14,929 bases of DNA from Anaerolinea thermophila (GTDB lineage Bacteria > Chloroflexota > Anaerolineae > Anaerolineales > Villigracilaceae), in contig DYLB01000034.1 of assembly GCA_020722305.1 (NCBI GenBank), positions 1-14,929 of the forward strand, read 5' to 3'. Below the pieces are notes generated by a model. The model did no database searches. It saw only the letters and a list, made by a program, of their open reading frames with translations, and was not told the DNA's origin. Made by a program: the position numbers and the translations under genes. Positions 7,089-14,901 of this stretch are shown here, one piece after another; the first letter of the stretch is position 1; the number at the start of each line of letters is the position of its first letter.

Positions 7089-7766
7089 ATGTCTGCCGAA
7101 ATCATCCGTTCTCTCGCCAAAGCCGAAACGCTGGTTTACATCGTCTTGGCGGCACTCATGCTCTACACGCTGCGCAATTTGTGGCGTGCCTGGCGGGAGA
7201 CGCGCGGCGCGGTCTTCGTGCTGGAGCGCGAAGTCGCGATGCGTAAACTGACCAGCTCGATCACCGCGCTGGTCTTCCTGATCGCGCTGGCCTTCGTCGA
7301 GTTCGTGCTGGCGACCTTCATCGCCCCAGCCCTGCCGGCCGCCAGCCTGTTCTCCACACCGACGGTGAACTTGCTGGTCGTCCCGACCGGGACGTTATCG
7401 CCCGAATTCGCCACGGCCTTCGCCCAGACGGCCCAAGCCCCGTCGCTCGCGGGGACCAGCGGCTGCATTCCCGGACAAATGGTGATCACCTCGCCCCAGG
7501 CCGGGGCGGAAATCACTGGGCAGGTCGAACTGATCGGGACGGTCAACACCCCCAATTTCGGTTTCTATAAATATGAAGTTTCGCTCGAAGGCACCCAGGT
7601 CTGGTCCACGGTCAGGGCCGAACCGACGTTGAAGAACAACGAACCGCTTGGCGTTTGGGATACCACCGAACTCGCGCCGGGGAATTACCTGATCCGCCTG
7701 ATTGTGGTGGATAACGAGGGCAACAGTCTGGAGCCTTGCATCGTGCCGGTCAAGGTGGTGAAATGA
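7089..7766 (+). CDS. Two-helix membrane protein with outer Ig-like domain
   Basis: 225 residues of unknown function. Hydrophobic helices at about 13-29 and 56-79 enclose a basic loop (30-55, with R-A-W-R-E-T-R and M-R-K), so by the positive-inside rule both ends face outside. A Ser/Thr/Ala/Pro-rich linker (85-124) leads to a beta-rich domain at 126-225 containing I-T-S-P, V-E-L-I-G-T-V, F-Y-K-Y-E-V, L-G-V-W-D-T and A-P-G-N-Y-L-I-R-L-I-V-V-D-N-E-G. This is the pattern of bacterial Ig-like/fibronectin-like surface domains. Cys126 and Cys217 bracket it and could form a disulfide. It starts 2 bases after pnp and its TGA overlaps the GNAT ATG, so it is deep in the operon. A cell-surface binding or structural role is possible, but I do not recognise a named family. 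Confidence 0.85.
   Translation: MSAEIIRSLAKAETLVYIVLAALMLYTLRNLWRAWRETRGAVFVLEREVAMRKLTSSITALVFLIALAFVEFVLATFIAPALPAASLFSTPTVNLLVVPTGTLSPEFATAFAQTAQAPSLAGTSGCIPGQMVITSPQAGAEITGQVELIGTVNTPNFGFYKYEVSLEGTQVWSTVRAEPTLKNNEPLGVWDTTELAPGNYLIRLIVVDNEGNSLEPCIVPVKVVK
7752..7758 (+). promoter_or_regulatory. Ribosome binding site fixing the GNAT start
   Basis: AAGGTGG lies 4 bases before the ATG at 7763. It supports that start (or the adjacent ATG at 7766) over an in-frame ATG at 7736 inside the preceding gene, which would add nine residues before the first beta strand. The ATG at 7763 shares ATGA with the preceding stop. Confidence 0.7.
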
Positions 7767-8305
7767 TGTTGGAAAACCTGCAGATCCGCCCCGGCATCGC
7801 CACCGACCTGCCGCGCCTGATGGCGATGGACCATTCCTGCATGAGCGAATATGTCTGGCAATTGGATTTCCAGAAGGATGCCGAGCAGGCCGCGGCCGTC
7901 TTCCGCCAGGTGCGGCTGCCGCGTGAGGTGCGCGTCCCCTACCCGCGCCGCACCGACACCCTGGCCGACCTGTGGCCTCACCAGCCGGGACTGGTGGCGG
8001 CGCTCCCCTCCGGCCCGGCGGGATACGTCCGCATGTGGGAGCAGGCCTCAGCCGGGACGGTCTGGGTCACGGACCTGGTGGTCGCCCCCTCGTTACGGAG
8101 GCAGGGCCTCGGGTCCCGTTTGATGCGGGCCGCCCAAGACTGGGCCTCGGCGCGCGGGGCGCGGCGGATCATCCTCGAAATGCAGTCCAAGAATTATCCC
8201 GCCATCTGCCTGGCGCAGTCTTTAGGGTACGATTTCTGCGGGTATAATGACCAATACTACGCCACGCAAGATGTAACTTTATTTTTTGGACGGGCGTTGA
8301 AATAA
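7763..8305 (+). CDS. GNAT-family N-acetyltransferase
   Basis: 180 residues. The N-terminal strand L-Q-I-R-P-G opens the fold. Motif A is V-T-D-L-V-V-A-P-S-L-R-R-Q-G-L-G-S (102-118), with R-R-Q-G-L-G (112-117) as the acetyl-CoA pyrophosphate loop. Motif B is I-L-E-M-Q-S-K-N-Y-P-A-I (137-148), followed by A-Q-S-L-G-Y-D-F-C-G-Y-N. The C-terminal half recalls the streptothricin acetyltransferase/RimI side of the superfamily, where a similar L-E-T-Q-x-x-N-x-P-A pattern occurs. The substrate could be a small amine, an antibiotic or a protein N-terminus; sequence alone does not decide. Translation is probably coupled to the preceding membrane-protein gene through the ATGA overlap, and the next gene starts 13 bases downstream. 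Superfamily sure, function open. Confidence 0.9.
   Translation: MMLENLQIRPGIATDLPRLMAMDHSCMSEYVWQLDFQKDAEQAAAVFRQVRLPREVRVPYPRRTDTLADLWPHQPGLVAALPSGPAGYVRMWEQASAGTVWVTDLVVAPSLRRQGLGSRLMRAAQDWASARGARRIILEMQSKNYPAICLAQSLGYDFCGYNDQYYATQDVTLFFGRALK
8221..8248 (+). promoter_or_regulatory. Possible internal promoter before the 7TM-GAF gene
   Basis: A TATAAT (8243-8248) near the 3' end of the GNAT gene lies 16 bases after a weak TTTAGG (8221-8226). It could give the 7TM-GAF-HTH gene its own transcript with a leader of about 65 bases. The -35 is poor and the site overlaps codons, so chance is quite possible. Confidence 0.22.
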
Positions 8306-8318
8306 GTGGAAGGCTTCG

Positions 8319-10262
8319 ATGTTTAACGGTTGGCTGAACAGCTTACTGGCGGGGATACAAACGCTCAATCAAATCCTGACAGCGGGTATTGCCATCACCG
8401 CCTTCTCGTTGTTCCTTTACGCCTTATCCTTCAACCTGCGCGACCGTGTAGCGCGCTCGTTTGCTTTAATTCTCTTGTGCGTGGTGGTCGTCTTCACCGC
8501 CGAGACGATGGGCAGCAACGACGCGCCGCTGTGGACGATTGACCTGTTCCTGCGCGTCCAGTGGATCGGGATCGTCTTCCTGCCGGCGGCCTACCTGCAC
8601 CTCTCGGACGCCCTGCTGGTCACCGCCGGGCGGCCCTCGCGCGGACGCCGCCGCCTGGCCGTGCGGCTGATGTACGTGGTCTCTTCGGGATTTCTGGTAT
8701 TGCTCTCGCTCGGCCTGCTGCTCGGCCCGCTCGTCCCGGACGGGGAGCCGGCCCCGCACCTGCGGCGCACCTTCTGGACCGAATTATTCACCGCTTTCTA
8801 TCTCGTCTCCATGCTCTGGGCCTGGATCAATTTCCTGCGGGCCTACCAGCGTATGTTGACCCGTTCGGGCCGCCGCCGGATGCTCTACCTGATGGCCGGG
8901 GCCACCGCCCCCGCCCTGGGTTCCTACCCCTTCCTGCTCTACGGTTCAGACATCTCCGCCGGCCACCCATACCTGTTCTGGACTTCGGTGCTGGCGATCA
9001 ACTTCCTGGTCGGCGGACTGGTGGTGGTCATGGCCTACGCCGTGGCCTTCTTCGGCGTCTCGTGGCCGGACCGGGTGGTCAAATCCCGTTTATTCAAGTG
9101 GATCATGCGCGGGCCGGTCACCGCTTCGCTGGCCCTGGGCATGATGACCATCGTCCGCCGCGTCGGTGAATTGTTCGGGCTGCCCTATTCGGCGGCCGTC
9201 CCGGCCGTGATGGTCGGGACCGTGCTGCTGATGGAACACCTCATCACCCTGGCCGCGCCCCTGTGGGAGCGCTGGCTGTTCTACGGCAGCGACCGACGTC
9301 AATTGATGCTGCTGCAAAACATCGAAGAACGCCTGCTAACCCAGAGCGACCTGGACCAGTTCCTCGACGCCATCCTGGCTGCCGTGCGGGATTATTTGCA
9401 GTCCCCCTGCGCCTTCATCGCCGCCCTGAACGGCGACGAATTATCCCTGATCGTCGTGGCGGGCAACCGCAGCCTGCTCAGCCAGGAGAACCTGTCCGAC
9501 GCCCTCGAAGCCATCGCCCCGCTCAATGGCAGCGGCGGGCAGGAATTTACCTGGGGCAATTTCTGGCTGCTACCCCTGCGCGGCAAACCCGACGGCCTCG
9601 ACCGGGACGTCGTCCCTCCGCTGGTGGGGTTGCTGGGTGTGGCCCGCCAATCGGAGCGCGGCCTGGACCGCGACCAGCGTTCGGCCCTGTGGCTACTGGC
9701 CGGGCGGGCCGCCCTGGCCTTGGAAGACCGCCTGGTGCAGCAGAACGTCCTCCGCTCATTGGAGGATTTGCAGCCCAAAGCCGAGATGCTCCAGCGGATG
9801 CGGGCGGCCTCCCGCTACGATTCGCGCACCAACCTGCTCGAAGAGACCCTGGCGGGCGATGTGGCCATGGCCGATTGGGTCAAGGATGCCCTCAGCCATT
9901 ACTGGGGCGGCCCGAAGCTGACCAAAAGTCCGCTGATGAACCTGCGCATCGTCCGCAAGGTGGCGGACGAGTACGACGGCAACATGCCCAACGCCCTGCG
10001 GGCCGTGCTGCGCCAGGCGGTCGAGCGGATGCGTCCCGACGGCGAGCGCCGTTTCACGACCGAGTGGATCCTTTACAACATCCTGGAGTTGAAATTCATC
10101 CAGGGACAAAAAGTACGTGACGTCGCCGCCCGCCTCGCCATGTCCGAAGCGGACCTGTACCGCAAACAGCGGGTGGCGGTGGAAGCTGTGGCCAGGGCTA
10201 TCCTCAACATGGAAGAGCAGACAGAAGAAGAATTGGAAGGGAAGGAGGTTTTACAGGCTTAA
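8319..10262 (+). CDS. 7TM-type membrane sensor with GAF-like domain and C-terminal HTH, no kinase
   Basis: 647 residues. About nine hydrophobic segments fill 20-311; the stretch with L-R-V-Q-W-I-G-I-V-F-L-P (78-89) recalls the HisKA_7TM N-terminal module of sensor kinases. A GAF-like domain follows at about 335-475, then a short helical linker. The C-terminal 130 residues carry H-Y-W-G-G-P-K-L-T-K-S-P-L (527-539), a helical block, and V-R-D-V-A-A-R-L-A-M-S-E-A-D-L-Y-R-K-Q-R (599-618), which reads as a helix-turn-helix like sigma-70 region 4. No H-box, ATP-binding N/G boxes, GGDEF, EAL or HD motif is seen. It may be a membrane-bound one-component regulator whose signal passes through the GAF domain. 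GGAAGG (8308-8313) sits 5 bases before the ATG. The stop overlaps the S1 gene start by one base (TAATG). Domain borders are by eye. Confidence 0.85.
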   Translation: MFNGWLNSLLAGIQTLNQILTAGIAITAFSLFLYALSFNLRDRVARSFALILLCVVVVFTAETMGSNDAPLWTIDLFLRVQWIGIVFLPAAYLHLSDALLVTAGRPSRGRRRLAVRLMYVVSSGFLVLLSLGLLLGPLVPDGEPAPHLRRTFWTELFTAFYLVSMLWAWINFLRAYQRMLTRSGRRRMLYLMAGATAPALGSYPFLLYGSDISAGHPYLFWTSVLAINFLVGGLVVVMAYAVAFFGVSWPDRVVKSRLFKWIMRGPVTASLALGMMTIVRRVGELFGLPYSAAVPAVMVGTVLLMEHLITLAAPLWERWLFYGSDRRQLMLLQNIEERLLTQSDLDQFLDAILAAVRDYLQSPCAFIAALNGDELSLIVVAGNRSLLSQENLSDALEAIAPLNGSGGQEFTWGNFWLLPLRGKPDGLDRDVVPPLVGLLGVARQSERGLDRDQRSALWLLAGRAALALEDRLVQQNVLRSLEDLQPKAEMLQRMRAASRYDSRTNLLEETLAGDVAMADWVKDALSHYWGGPKLTKSPLMNLRIVRKVADEYDGNMPNALRAVLRQAVERMRPDGERRFTTEWILYNILELKFIQGQKVRDVAARLAMSEADLYRKQRVAVEAVARAILNMEEQTEEELEGKEVLQA

Positions 10263-11215
10263 TGATTGCCAATCAGAACTCAGATGTCTCCAAATTTACA
10301 ACCGATGAAGGATGGTGGGAATCGGTCTTGGCCGACGAGGAGCGATATAGCAGCGCGTTTCCGCCCAAGCCGGTCAAACCCCCAAAGCCGCCCGAGAAGG
10401 CCAGGGAGGAACAACCTGCCAACCCGGGCTGGGGCCAGGCCAAGCGTTTGTACCGCCAGGACGAGATCATCGCCATGAAGGTGGTCGGTTTCAACCGCGG
10501 CGGCCTGCTGGTGGAGGGCAACGACCTGCAAGGGTTCGTGCCTTTTTCCCACCTGGTGGACGTGGAGGAAATCTCGGATAAGCGTCAGCGCGATCGCGTC
10601 CTGGGGGCTTACGTGGGCCGCACCTTGCAGCTCAAGGTGATCGAATGTGCGCCCGAAGACGGCCGGGTGGTCTTCTCGGAACGAGCTGCCCTGGCCGGAG
10701 CCGGGCAGCGCTCCCGCCTGTTCTCCTTACTCCAGGCCGGGAACAAGGTCAGCGGCGAGGTGACTAACATCACCGATTTCGGCGTCTTCGTGGACCTGGG
10801 CGGGGTCGAGGGCCTGATCCACATCTCCGAGCTGTCGTGGGGACGCGTGGCCCACCCGCGCCAGATCGTCTCGCTCGGCCAGAAGCTCGCAGTGCAGGTG
10901 CTCGACATCTCGCCCGAACGCTGCCGGGTAGCCCTCAGCCTGAAACGCCTCGAACCCAACCCCTGGGAAGACGCCGAAACCCGTTTCGCGGTGGGCCAGG
11001 TCGTCCCGGCGGAAATCACGGCCATCATGTCTTACGGGGCGTTCGCCCGCCTCGAAAACGGGATCGAGGGCCTGGTGCATGCCTCCGAAATGCCGCTCGA
11101 CCCCGGCGTCACCTCCCGCGACATTTTAAATATTGGTCAGAAGGTGCAGGTGCGCATCCTGCACGTGGATGCGTCTAGCCAGCGCCTCGGCCTGAGTATG
11201 AAGGTGGATGCCTGA
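10262..11215 (+). CDS. Three-domain S1 RNA-binding protein (RpsA-like)
   Basis: 317 residues, cytoplasmic. An acidic N-terminus leads into a Pro/Lys-rich linker (34-55), then three S1 (OB-fold) domains at about 66-140, 158-228 and 242-315. The second is canonical: G-E-V-T-N-I-T-D-F-G-V-F-V-D-L (165-179), then G-L-I-H-I-S-E-L-S-W (184-193). The third has I-M-S-Y-G-A-F-A-R-L and G-L-V-H-A-S-E-M; the first (F-N-R-G-G-L-L-V, G-F-V-P-F-S-H-L) is more diverged but recognisable. Such proteins bind mRNA and assist translation or RNA turnover; Gram-negative ribosomal S1 has six domains, and shorter forms are common elsewhere. The ATG shares one base with the preceding stop (TAATG), and AAGGAGG (10242-10248) lies 13 bases upstream, farther than ideal, so re-initiation after the sensor gene is likely. 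Whether it is the main ribosomal S1 of this organism is not known. Confidence 0.92.
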   Translation: MIANQNSDVSKFTTDEGWWESVLADEERYSSAFPPKPVKPPKPPEKAREEQPANPGWGQAKRLYRQDEIIAMKVVGFNRGGLLVEGNDLQGFVPFSHLVDVEEISDKRQRDRVLGAYVGRTLQLKVIECAPEDGRVVFSERAALAGAGQRSRLFSLLQAGNKVSGEVTNITDFGVFVDLGGVEGLIHISELSWGRVAHPRQIVSLGQKLAVQVLDISPERCRVALSLKRLEPNPWEDAETRFAVGQVVPAEITAIMSYGAFARLENGIEGLVHASEMPLDPGVTSRDILNIGQKVQVRILHVDASSQRLGLSMKVDA

Positions 11216-11221
11216 GCCGTT

Positions 11222-13462
11222 ATGCCCAAATCGACTCCGAACGCCCGCAAGAAAACGCCGGTTCGCCGCGAGCCGGTTTACGAACAGAGCGGCGACTGGC
11301 TGGACAACCTGACGCGCTTCTGGACGCGCTTCGGGCGTTTTGCGCGTGACGTCGGCGGCGTGTTCCTGCTGGCGGCGGCGGCTGTCTCGCTCCTGGCGCT
11401 GGCCGGCCTGACCAGCGGCACCCTGATGCGCCCCTGGGCCACACTGCTCTGGCGCTTCCTGGGCTACGGGGCCATCCTCTTCGTGCTGGGGATCGGGATG
11501 GTCGGACTGGTCGTCCTGCGCCGCAGCGACGAACCCGTCCGCTGGGGACGCGTTTTCGCCCTCGAATTCGCAGCCTTCCTGACCCTGGGCCTGCTCACGT
11601 TGCTGGGAGACGGCAGCCTGCAACGCGCCCGCGACGGCTACGACGGCGGTTACCTCGGCTGGGGCCTGGTCACGCTCTTCGACCGGACGATCGGCCGCTT
11701 CGCCGGGACGCTGGTCATCGGCTTGGGCTGGCTGCTGGCCGTCATGGCGGGATTCGGCCTGTGGTCCCGGCTCGAAGCGTGGCTGATGAAAGTCGCAGGC
11801 GAGACTCCACCCGTCGAAACGGTGGACGAACCGGCGTATGAGTCGCCCGAATCCGAAGCTGAAGCATTGGTTGTAGAAGAGAAGCGCGGCCTGTTCGGGC
11901 GTGGGACGAAAAAAAAGAAGATCGAACTGCCGCCCGAATTCCGCAAGTCGCTCAAGGTGACGGAAAACCACGACCAGCACCCGGTTCAGCCGCTGCCGCG
12001 CGGCGAACGCCTGCCGCCCCTCAACCTGCTGCTCGGCGAGCAGAATTCCCGCCCCGACGAGCGGACGATCAACCAGACCGCCGGGCTGATCGAAAAGACC
12101 CTGGCTGAGTTCGGCATCCCGGCCCAGGTGATCGGCTTCCGGGTCGGGCCGACCGTGACCCAGTTCGCCGTGCAGCCGGGTTTCTTCGGCAAGAACGGCG
12201 ACGAGGCCGAGGACGCCCAGCGCATGAAAGTGCGGGTGGCCCAGATCGCCAATTTGCAGCGCGACCTGGCCCTGGCGCTTTCGGCGCAACGGCTGCGGAT
12301 CGAAGCGCCGGTGCCGGGCAAGCCCTACGTAGGTATCGAAGTGCCGAATTCGCGTTCCTCGGTGGTGCGCCTGCGGCCCATTCTGGAGACCGAAGCCTTT
12401 TACAAGGTCAACGCGCCACTGGCGATGGCCCTGGGACGGGACGTCTCCGGCGCGCCGCTGGTGGCCGACCTGGCCCGAATGCCGCACCTGCTGATCGCCG
12501 GCGCGACCGGTTCGGGCAAGTCGGTCTGCATTACCGCCATTGCGGCCTGCCTGGCGATGAACAATGCCCCCGAAGACCTGCGGATAGTGATGATCGACTC
12601 GAAAATGGTCGAGTTGATCCGTTTCAACGGCCTGCCGCACCTGTACGGCAAGGTCGAGACGGACATCCAGCGCATCCTGGGCGTGCTGCGCTGGGTGGTG
12701 GTGGAGATGGAACACCGCTACCGCCTGCTCGAAGCCGCCCGCTCGCGTGACCTGGACGCTTACAATGCCAAACAGCAGCGCCGCAAAGACGGGCAGCCAG
12801 CTCTGCCGCGCATTGTGGTTATCATAGACGAACTGGCCGACCTGATGATGTCGGCCCCCGACCAGACCGAACACAACCTCGTCCGCCTGGCACAGATGGC
12901 CCGCGCCACCGGCATTCACCTGGTGGTGGCGACCCAGCGTCCCAGCACGGATGTGGTCACCGGGCTGATCAAGGCCAACTTCCCGGCCCGCATTGCGTTC
13001 GCGGTCGCTTCGGGCGTGGATTCTCGCGTCATCCTGGATACCCCCGGCGCGGAGACCCTGCTTGGGCGCGGCGATATGCTCTTTTTGCAGCCCGAAGTCG
13101 GCAACCCGCTGCGGGCCCAGGGTGTGATGATCACCGACGGCGAAATCGAGAAGATCATCAACCACTGGCAAAAGATGACCACTCCCACGATTGCGCCGCC
13201 GCCCTGGGAGAAACTGCTCCAGGAAGCCGGCGAAGACGAAGAAGACTCGCTCGTGGAGCAGGCCGTGGAGATCGTCCGCTCGGCGCAGCGGGCCAGCGCC
13301 TCCCTGCTCCAGCGGCGGCTGCGGATCGGATACCCGCGGGCGGCGCGCCTGCTCGACCAGCTCGAAGACATGGGCGTGGTCGGTCCCTCGCAGGGCGGCG
13401 GGCGCGAGCGCGAAGTGCTGCTCGACCCGGACGATGATTTCAATGATGAGGAAGGAAACTGA
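11222..13462 (+). CDS. ftsK: FtsK/SpoIIIE-type DNA translocase
   Basis: 746 residues. A membrane-anchored ATPase that pumps chromosomal DNA through the closing septum. Four hydrophobic segments at about 44-64, 78-99, 111-128 and 160-180 form the anchor. A charged linker (190-265) precedes the motor, which starts near 280 with F-R-V-G-P-T-V-T-Q-F (306-315). Walker A is G-A-T-G-S-G-K-S (427-434) and Walker B V-V-I-I-D-E (532-537). H-L-V-V-A-T-Q-R-P-S-T-D-V-V-T-G (566-581) and G-R-G-D-M-L-F (615-621) are family signatures. The gamma winged helix (about 677-735, with A-S-A-S-L-L-Q-R-R-L-R-I-G-Y-P-R-A) reads orientation sequences such as KOPS/SRS. The linker is much shorter than in E. coli FtsK and close to Gram-positive SpoIIIE. 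It follows the S1 gene by 6 bases. A run of eight A at 11909-11916 lies in the linker. Confidence 0.96.
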   Translation: MPKSTPNARKKTPVRREPVYEQSGDWLDNLTRFWTRFGRFARDVGGVFLLAAAAVSLLALAGLTSGTLMRPWATLLWRFLGYGAILFVLGIGMVGLVVLRRSDEPVRWGRVFALEFAAFLTLGLLTLLGDGSLQRARDGYDGGYLGWGLVTLFDRTIGRFAGTLVIGLGWLLAVMAGFGLWSRLEAWLMKVAGETPPVETVDEPAYESPESEAEALVVEEKRGLFGRGTKKKKIELPPEFRKSLKVTENHDQHPVQPLPRGERLPPLNLLLGEQNSRPDERTINQTAGLIEKTLAEFGIPAQVIGFRVGPTVTQFAVQPGFFGKNGDEAEDAQRMKVRVAQIANLQRDLALALSAQRLRIEAPVPGKPYVGIEVPNSRSSVVRLRPILETEAFYKVNAPLAMALGRDVSGAPLVADLARMPHLLIAGATGSGKSVCITAIAACLAMNNAPEDLRIVMIDSKMVELIRFNGLPHLYGKVETDIQRILGVLRWVVVEMEHRYRLLEAARSRDLDAYNAKQQRRKDGQPALPRIVVIIDELADLMMSAPDQTEHNLVRLAQMARATGIHLVVATQRPSTDVVTGLIKANFPARIAFAVASGVDSRVILDTPGAETLLGRGDMLFLQPEVGNPLRAQGVMITDGEIEKIINHWQKMTTPTIAPPPWEKLLQEAGEDEEDSLVEQAVEIVRSAQRASASLLQRRLRIGYPRAARLLDQLEDMGVVGPSQGGGREREVLLDPDDDFNDEEGN

Positions 13463-13465
13463 TCG

Positions 13466-14089
13466 GTGCGAGAAAAATCTCTGGAAATCAAACCAACCCT
13501 GACGGATCGGTTGAGGATCCTGTTCAAAGGAGTCATCGAGCCGGTTGCGGGTTTTTTCAACCGGCTTGGCTTGCGTCCCAACACGATGACCCTGATGGGG
13601 CTGGCCGGGAGCGCGGCCGGCGCGTATTTGCTATCGCGCGGCCTGATCGTCCCCGGCGGCATCCTGCTGGCGGTCGTCACGCCTTTCGACGCGCTCGACG
13701 GCACCATGGCCCGCCTGCGCGGCGAATCCAGCGACTGGGGCGCGTTCGTCGATTCGGTCACCGACCGCTATTCGGAATTGTTCGTACTTGGCGGCCTGTT
13801 GTATTACTTCATCCAGCAGGATAACCACCTGGCTTCGATGCTGCTCTACATCGCTGCGGGAGGGTCGCTCATGGTCTCTTATACCAAAGCCCGCGCCGAT
13901 TCGCTCAACTACGAAGCCAAGATCGGGCTGCTGACCCGGGTCGAGCGCTACCTGGTCATCATCCCGCTCCTGATCCTGAACCAGCCGGTGCTGCTCGCCT
14001 GGCTGGTGGCGATCTTCGCCAATTTCACGGCTTTTCAGCGCATCTTCTTCGTCCGCCGCCAGGCCCGGGTGAAGATGAAGCTACTATAA
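13466..14089 (+). CDS. CDP-alcohol phosphatidyltransferase (PIP synthase/PgsA-like)
   Basis: 207 residues, integral inner-membrane enzyme. It swaps CMP of a CDP-lipid for an alcohol headgroup. The complete family signature D-x2-D-G-x2-A-R-x8-G-x3-D-x3-D is present: D75, D78-G79, A82-R83, G92, D96, D100. Hydrophobic helices lie near 41-58, 61-74, 104-117, 122-138, 160-172 and 174-192. The later motif S-Y-T-K-A-R-A-D-S with G-L-L-T-R-V-E-R (138-161) recalls actinobacterial phosphatidylinositol-phosphate synthases, so inositol phosphate is the favoured acceptor. Glycerol phosphate (PgsA) or another headgroup remains possible. The start is GTG at 13466, 3 bases after ftsK, with purine-rich GAGGAAGG (13448-13455) in front. 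It is followed by lgt, another enzyme that consumes phospholipid. Confidence 0.92.
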   Translation: MREKSLEIKPTLTDRLRILFKGVIEPVAGFFNRLGLRPNTMTLMGLAGSAAGAYLLSRGLIVPGGILLAVVTPFDALDGTMARLRGESSDWGAFVDSVTDRYSELFVLGGLLYYFIQQDNHLASMLLYIAAGGSLMVSYTKARADSLNYEAKIGLLTRVERYLVIIPLLILNQPVLLAWLVAIFANFTAFQRIFFVRRQARVKMKLL

Positions 14090-14096
14090 AGGAGAG
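14088..14096 (+). promoter_or_regulatory. Ribosome binding site deciding a TTG start for lgt
   Basis: AAAGGAGAG overlaps the stop of the preceding gene, and its GGAG core ends 6 bases before TTG at 14101. No ATG lies nearby in frame ahead of the conserved first helix, so TTG is the best start. Confidence 0.8.
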
Positions 14097-14100
14097 TATT

Positions 14101-14901
14101 TTGCCAACCCCACCTCAAGGTTTTTACATCGGATCATTCCTGGTCCATTATTACGGCATCATCCTGATGACCGGCGCGGTCGCGGGGGCTTACCTGGCCT
14201 CGCGTGAAGTCAAACGGCGCGGCCACGACCCCGAACTCGTTTGGGACCTGCTCATCTGGCTGGTCATCGCCGGGGTGATCGGCGCCCGGCTGTGGCACGT
14301 CTTCACCCCGCCGCCTTCGGCCATCGCCGCCGGGATCACCACCAAATATTACCTGACCCACCCGCTCGACCTGATCAACCTCCGCTCCGGCGGGCTGGGC
14401 ATCCCCGGCGCGGTCATCGGCGGCGCGATCGCGCTCTACTTCTATGCCCGCAAGCACAGCCTGTCCTTCGCCGAGTGGGCCGACATCGCCGCGCCCAGCC
14501 TGGCACTGGGACAGGCCATCGGGCGTTGGGGCAATTACTTCAACCAGGAACTCTACGGGGCGCGCACCGACCTGCCCTGGGCGGTTTACATCGAAGCCGA
14601 GGGCGCCACCTTTCACCCGCTCTTCCTCTACGAATCGCTCTGGAACCTGGCCAATATGGCTTTCCTCATCTGGCTCTCGCGCCGGCTTGCGGGGCGGCTT
14701 AAGTCTGGCGATCTGTTCCTGGTTTACCTGATTACCTATCCCATCGGACGCTTTCTGCTGGATTTCATGCGCCTCGACGCGGCCCTGGTCGGCGGGATCA
14801 ACATCAACCAGACCTTCATGGCAGTCATCGCCGTCTGCGCCGGAGCGGCCCTGTTCTGGCGGCATCGTCCCGCCCGGCCATCGGGACTCTTGTCTGATTG
14901 A
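14101..14901 (+). CDS. lgt: Phosphatidylglycerol-prolipoprotein diacylglyceryl transferase
   Basis: 266 residues, about seven membrane helices. It moves diacylglycerol from phosphatidylglycerol to the lipobox cysteine of prolipoproteins on the outer face of the inner membrane, the first step of lipoprotein maturation. The Lgt signature G-R-W-G-N-Y-F-N-Q-E-L-Y-G (141-153) supplies R142, N145, E150 and G153, matching essential E. coli R143, N146, E151 and G154. Y213 and R217 in Y-P-I-G-R match Y235 and R239, and H-P-L-F-L-Y-E-S is at 172-179. The position of E. coli H103 appears to be Pro102 in G-G-L-G-I-P-G-A; other phyla also lack that histidine as I recall. It starts with TTG, 11 bases after the preceding stop. 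The last 28 bases of the window after its TGA hold no visible terminator or gene. Confidence 0.95.
   Translation: MPTPPQGFYIGSFLVHYYGIILMTGAVAGAYLASREVKRRGHDPELVWDLLIWLVIAGVIGARLWHVFTPPPSAIAAGITTKYYLTHPLDLINLRSGGLGIPGAVIGGAIALYFYARKHSLSFAEWADIAAPSLALGQAIGRWGNYFNQELYGARTDLPWAVYIEAEGATFHPLFLYESLWNLANMAFLIWLSRRLAGRLKSGDLFLVYLITYPIGRFLLDFMRLDAALVGGININQTFMAVIAVCAGAALFWRHRPARPSGLLSD

Noticed and set aside
11126..13171. 681-residue open frame on the minus strand opposite ftsK
   Set aside because: Low-complexity Q/A/G/R/H composition, no domain seen, and the opposite strand encodes an intact FtsK.
13466..14089. Naming the CDP-alcohol transferase pgsA or PIP synthase outright
   Set aside because: The signature gives the superfamily and the later motif hints at inositol phosphate, but the acceptor alcohol cannot be fixed from sequence alone.
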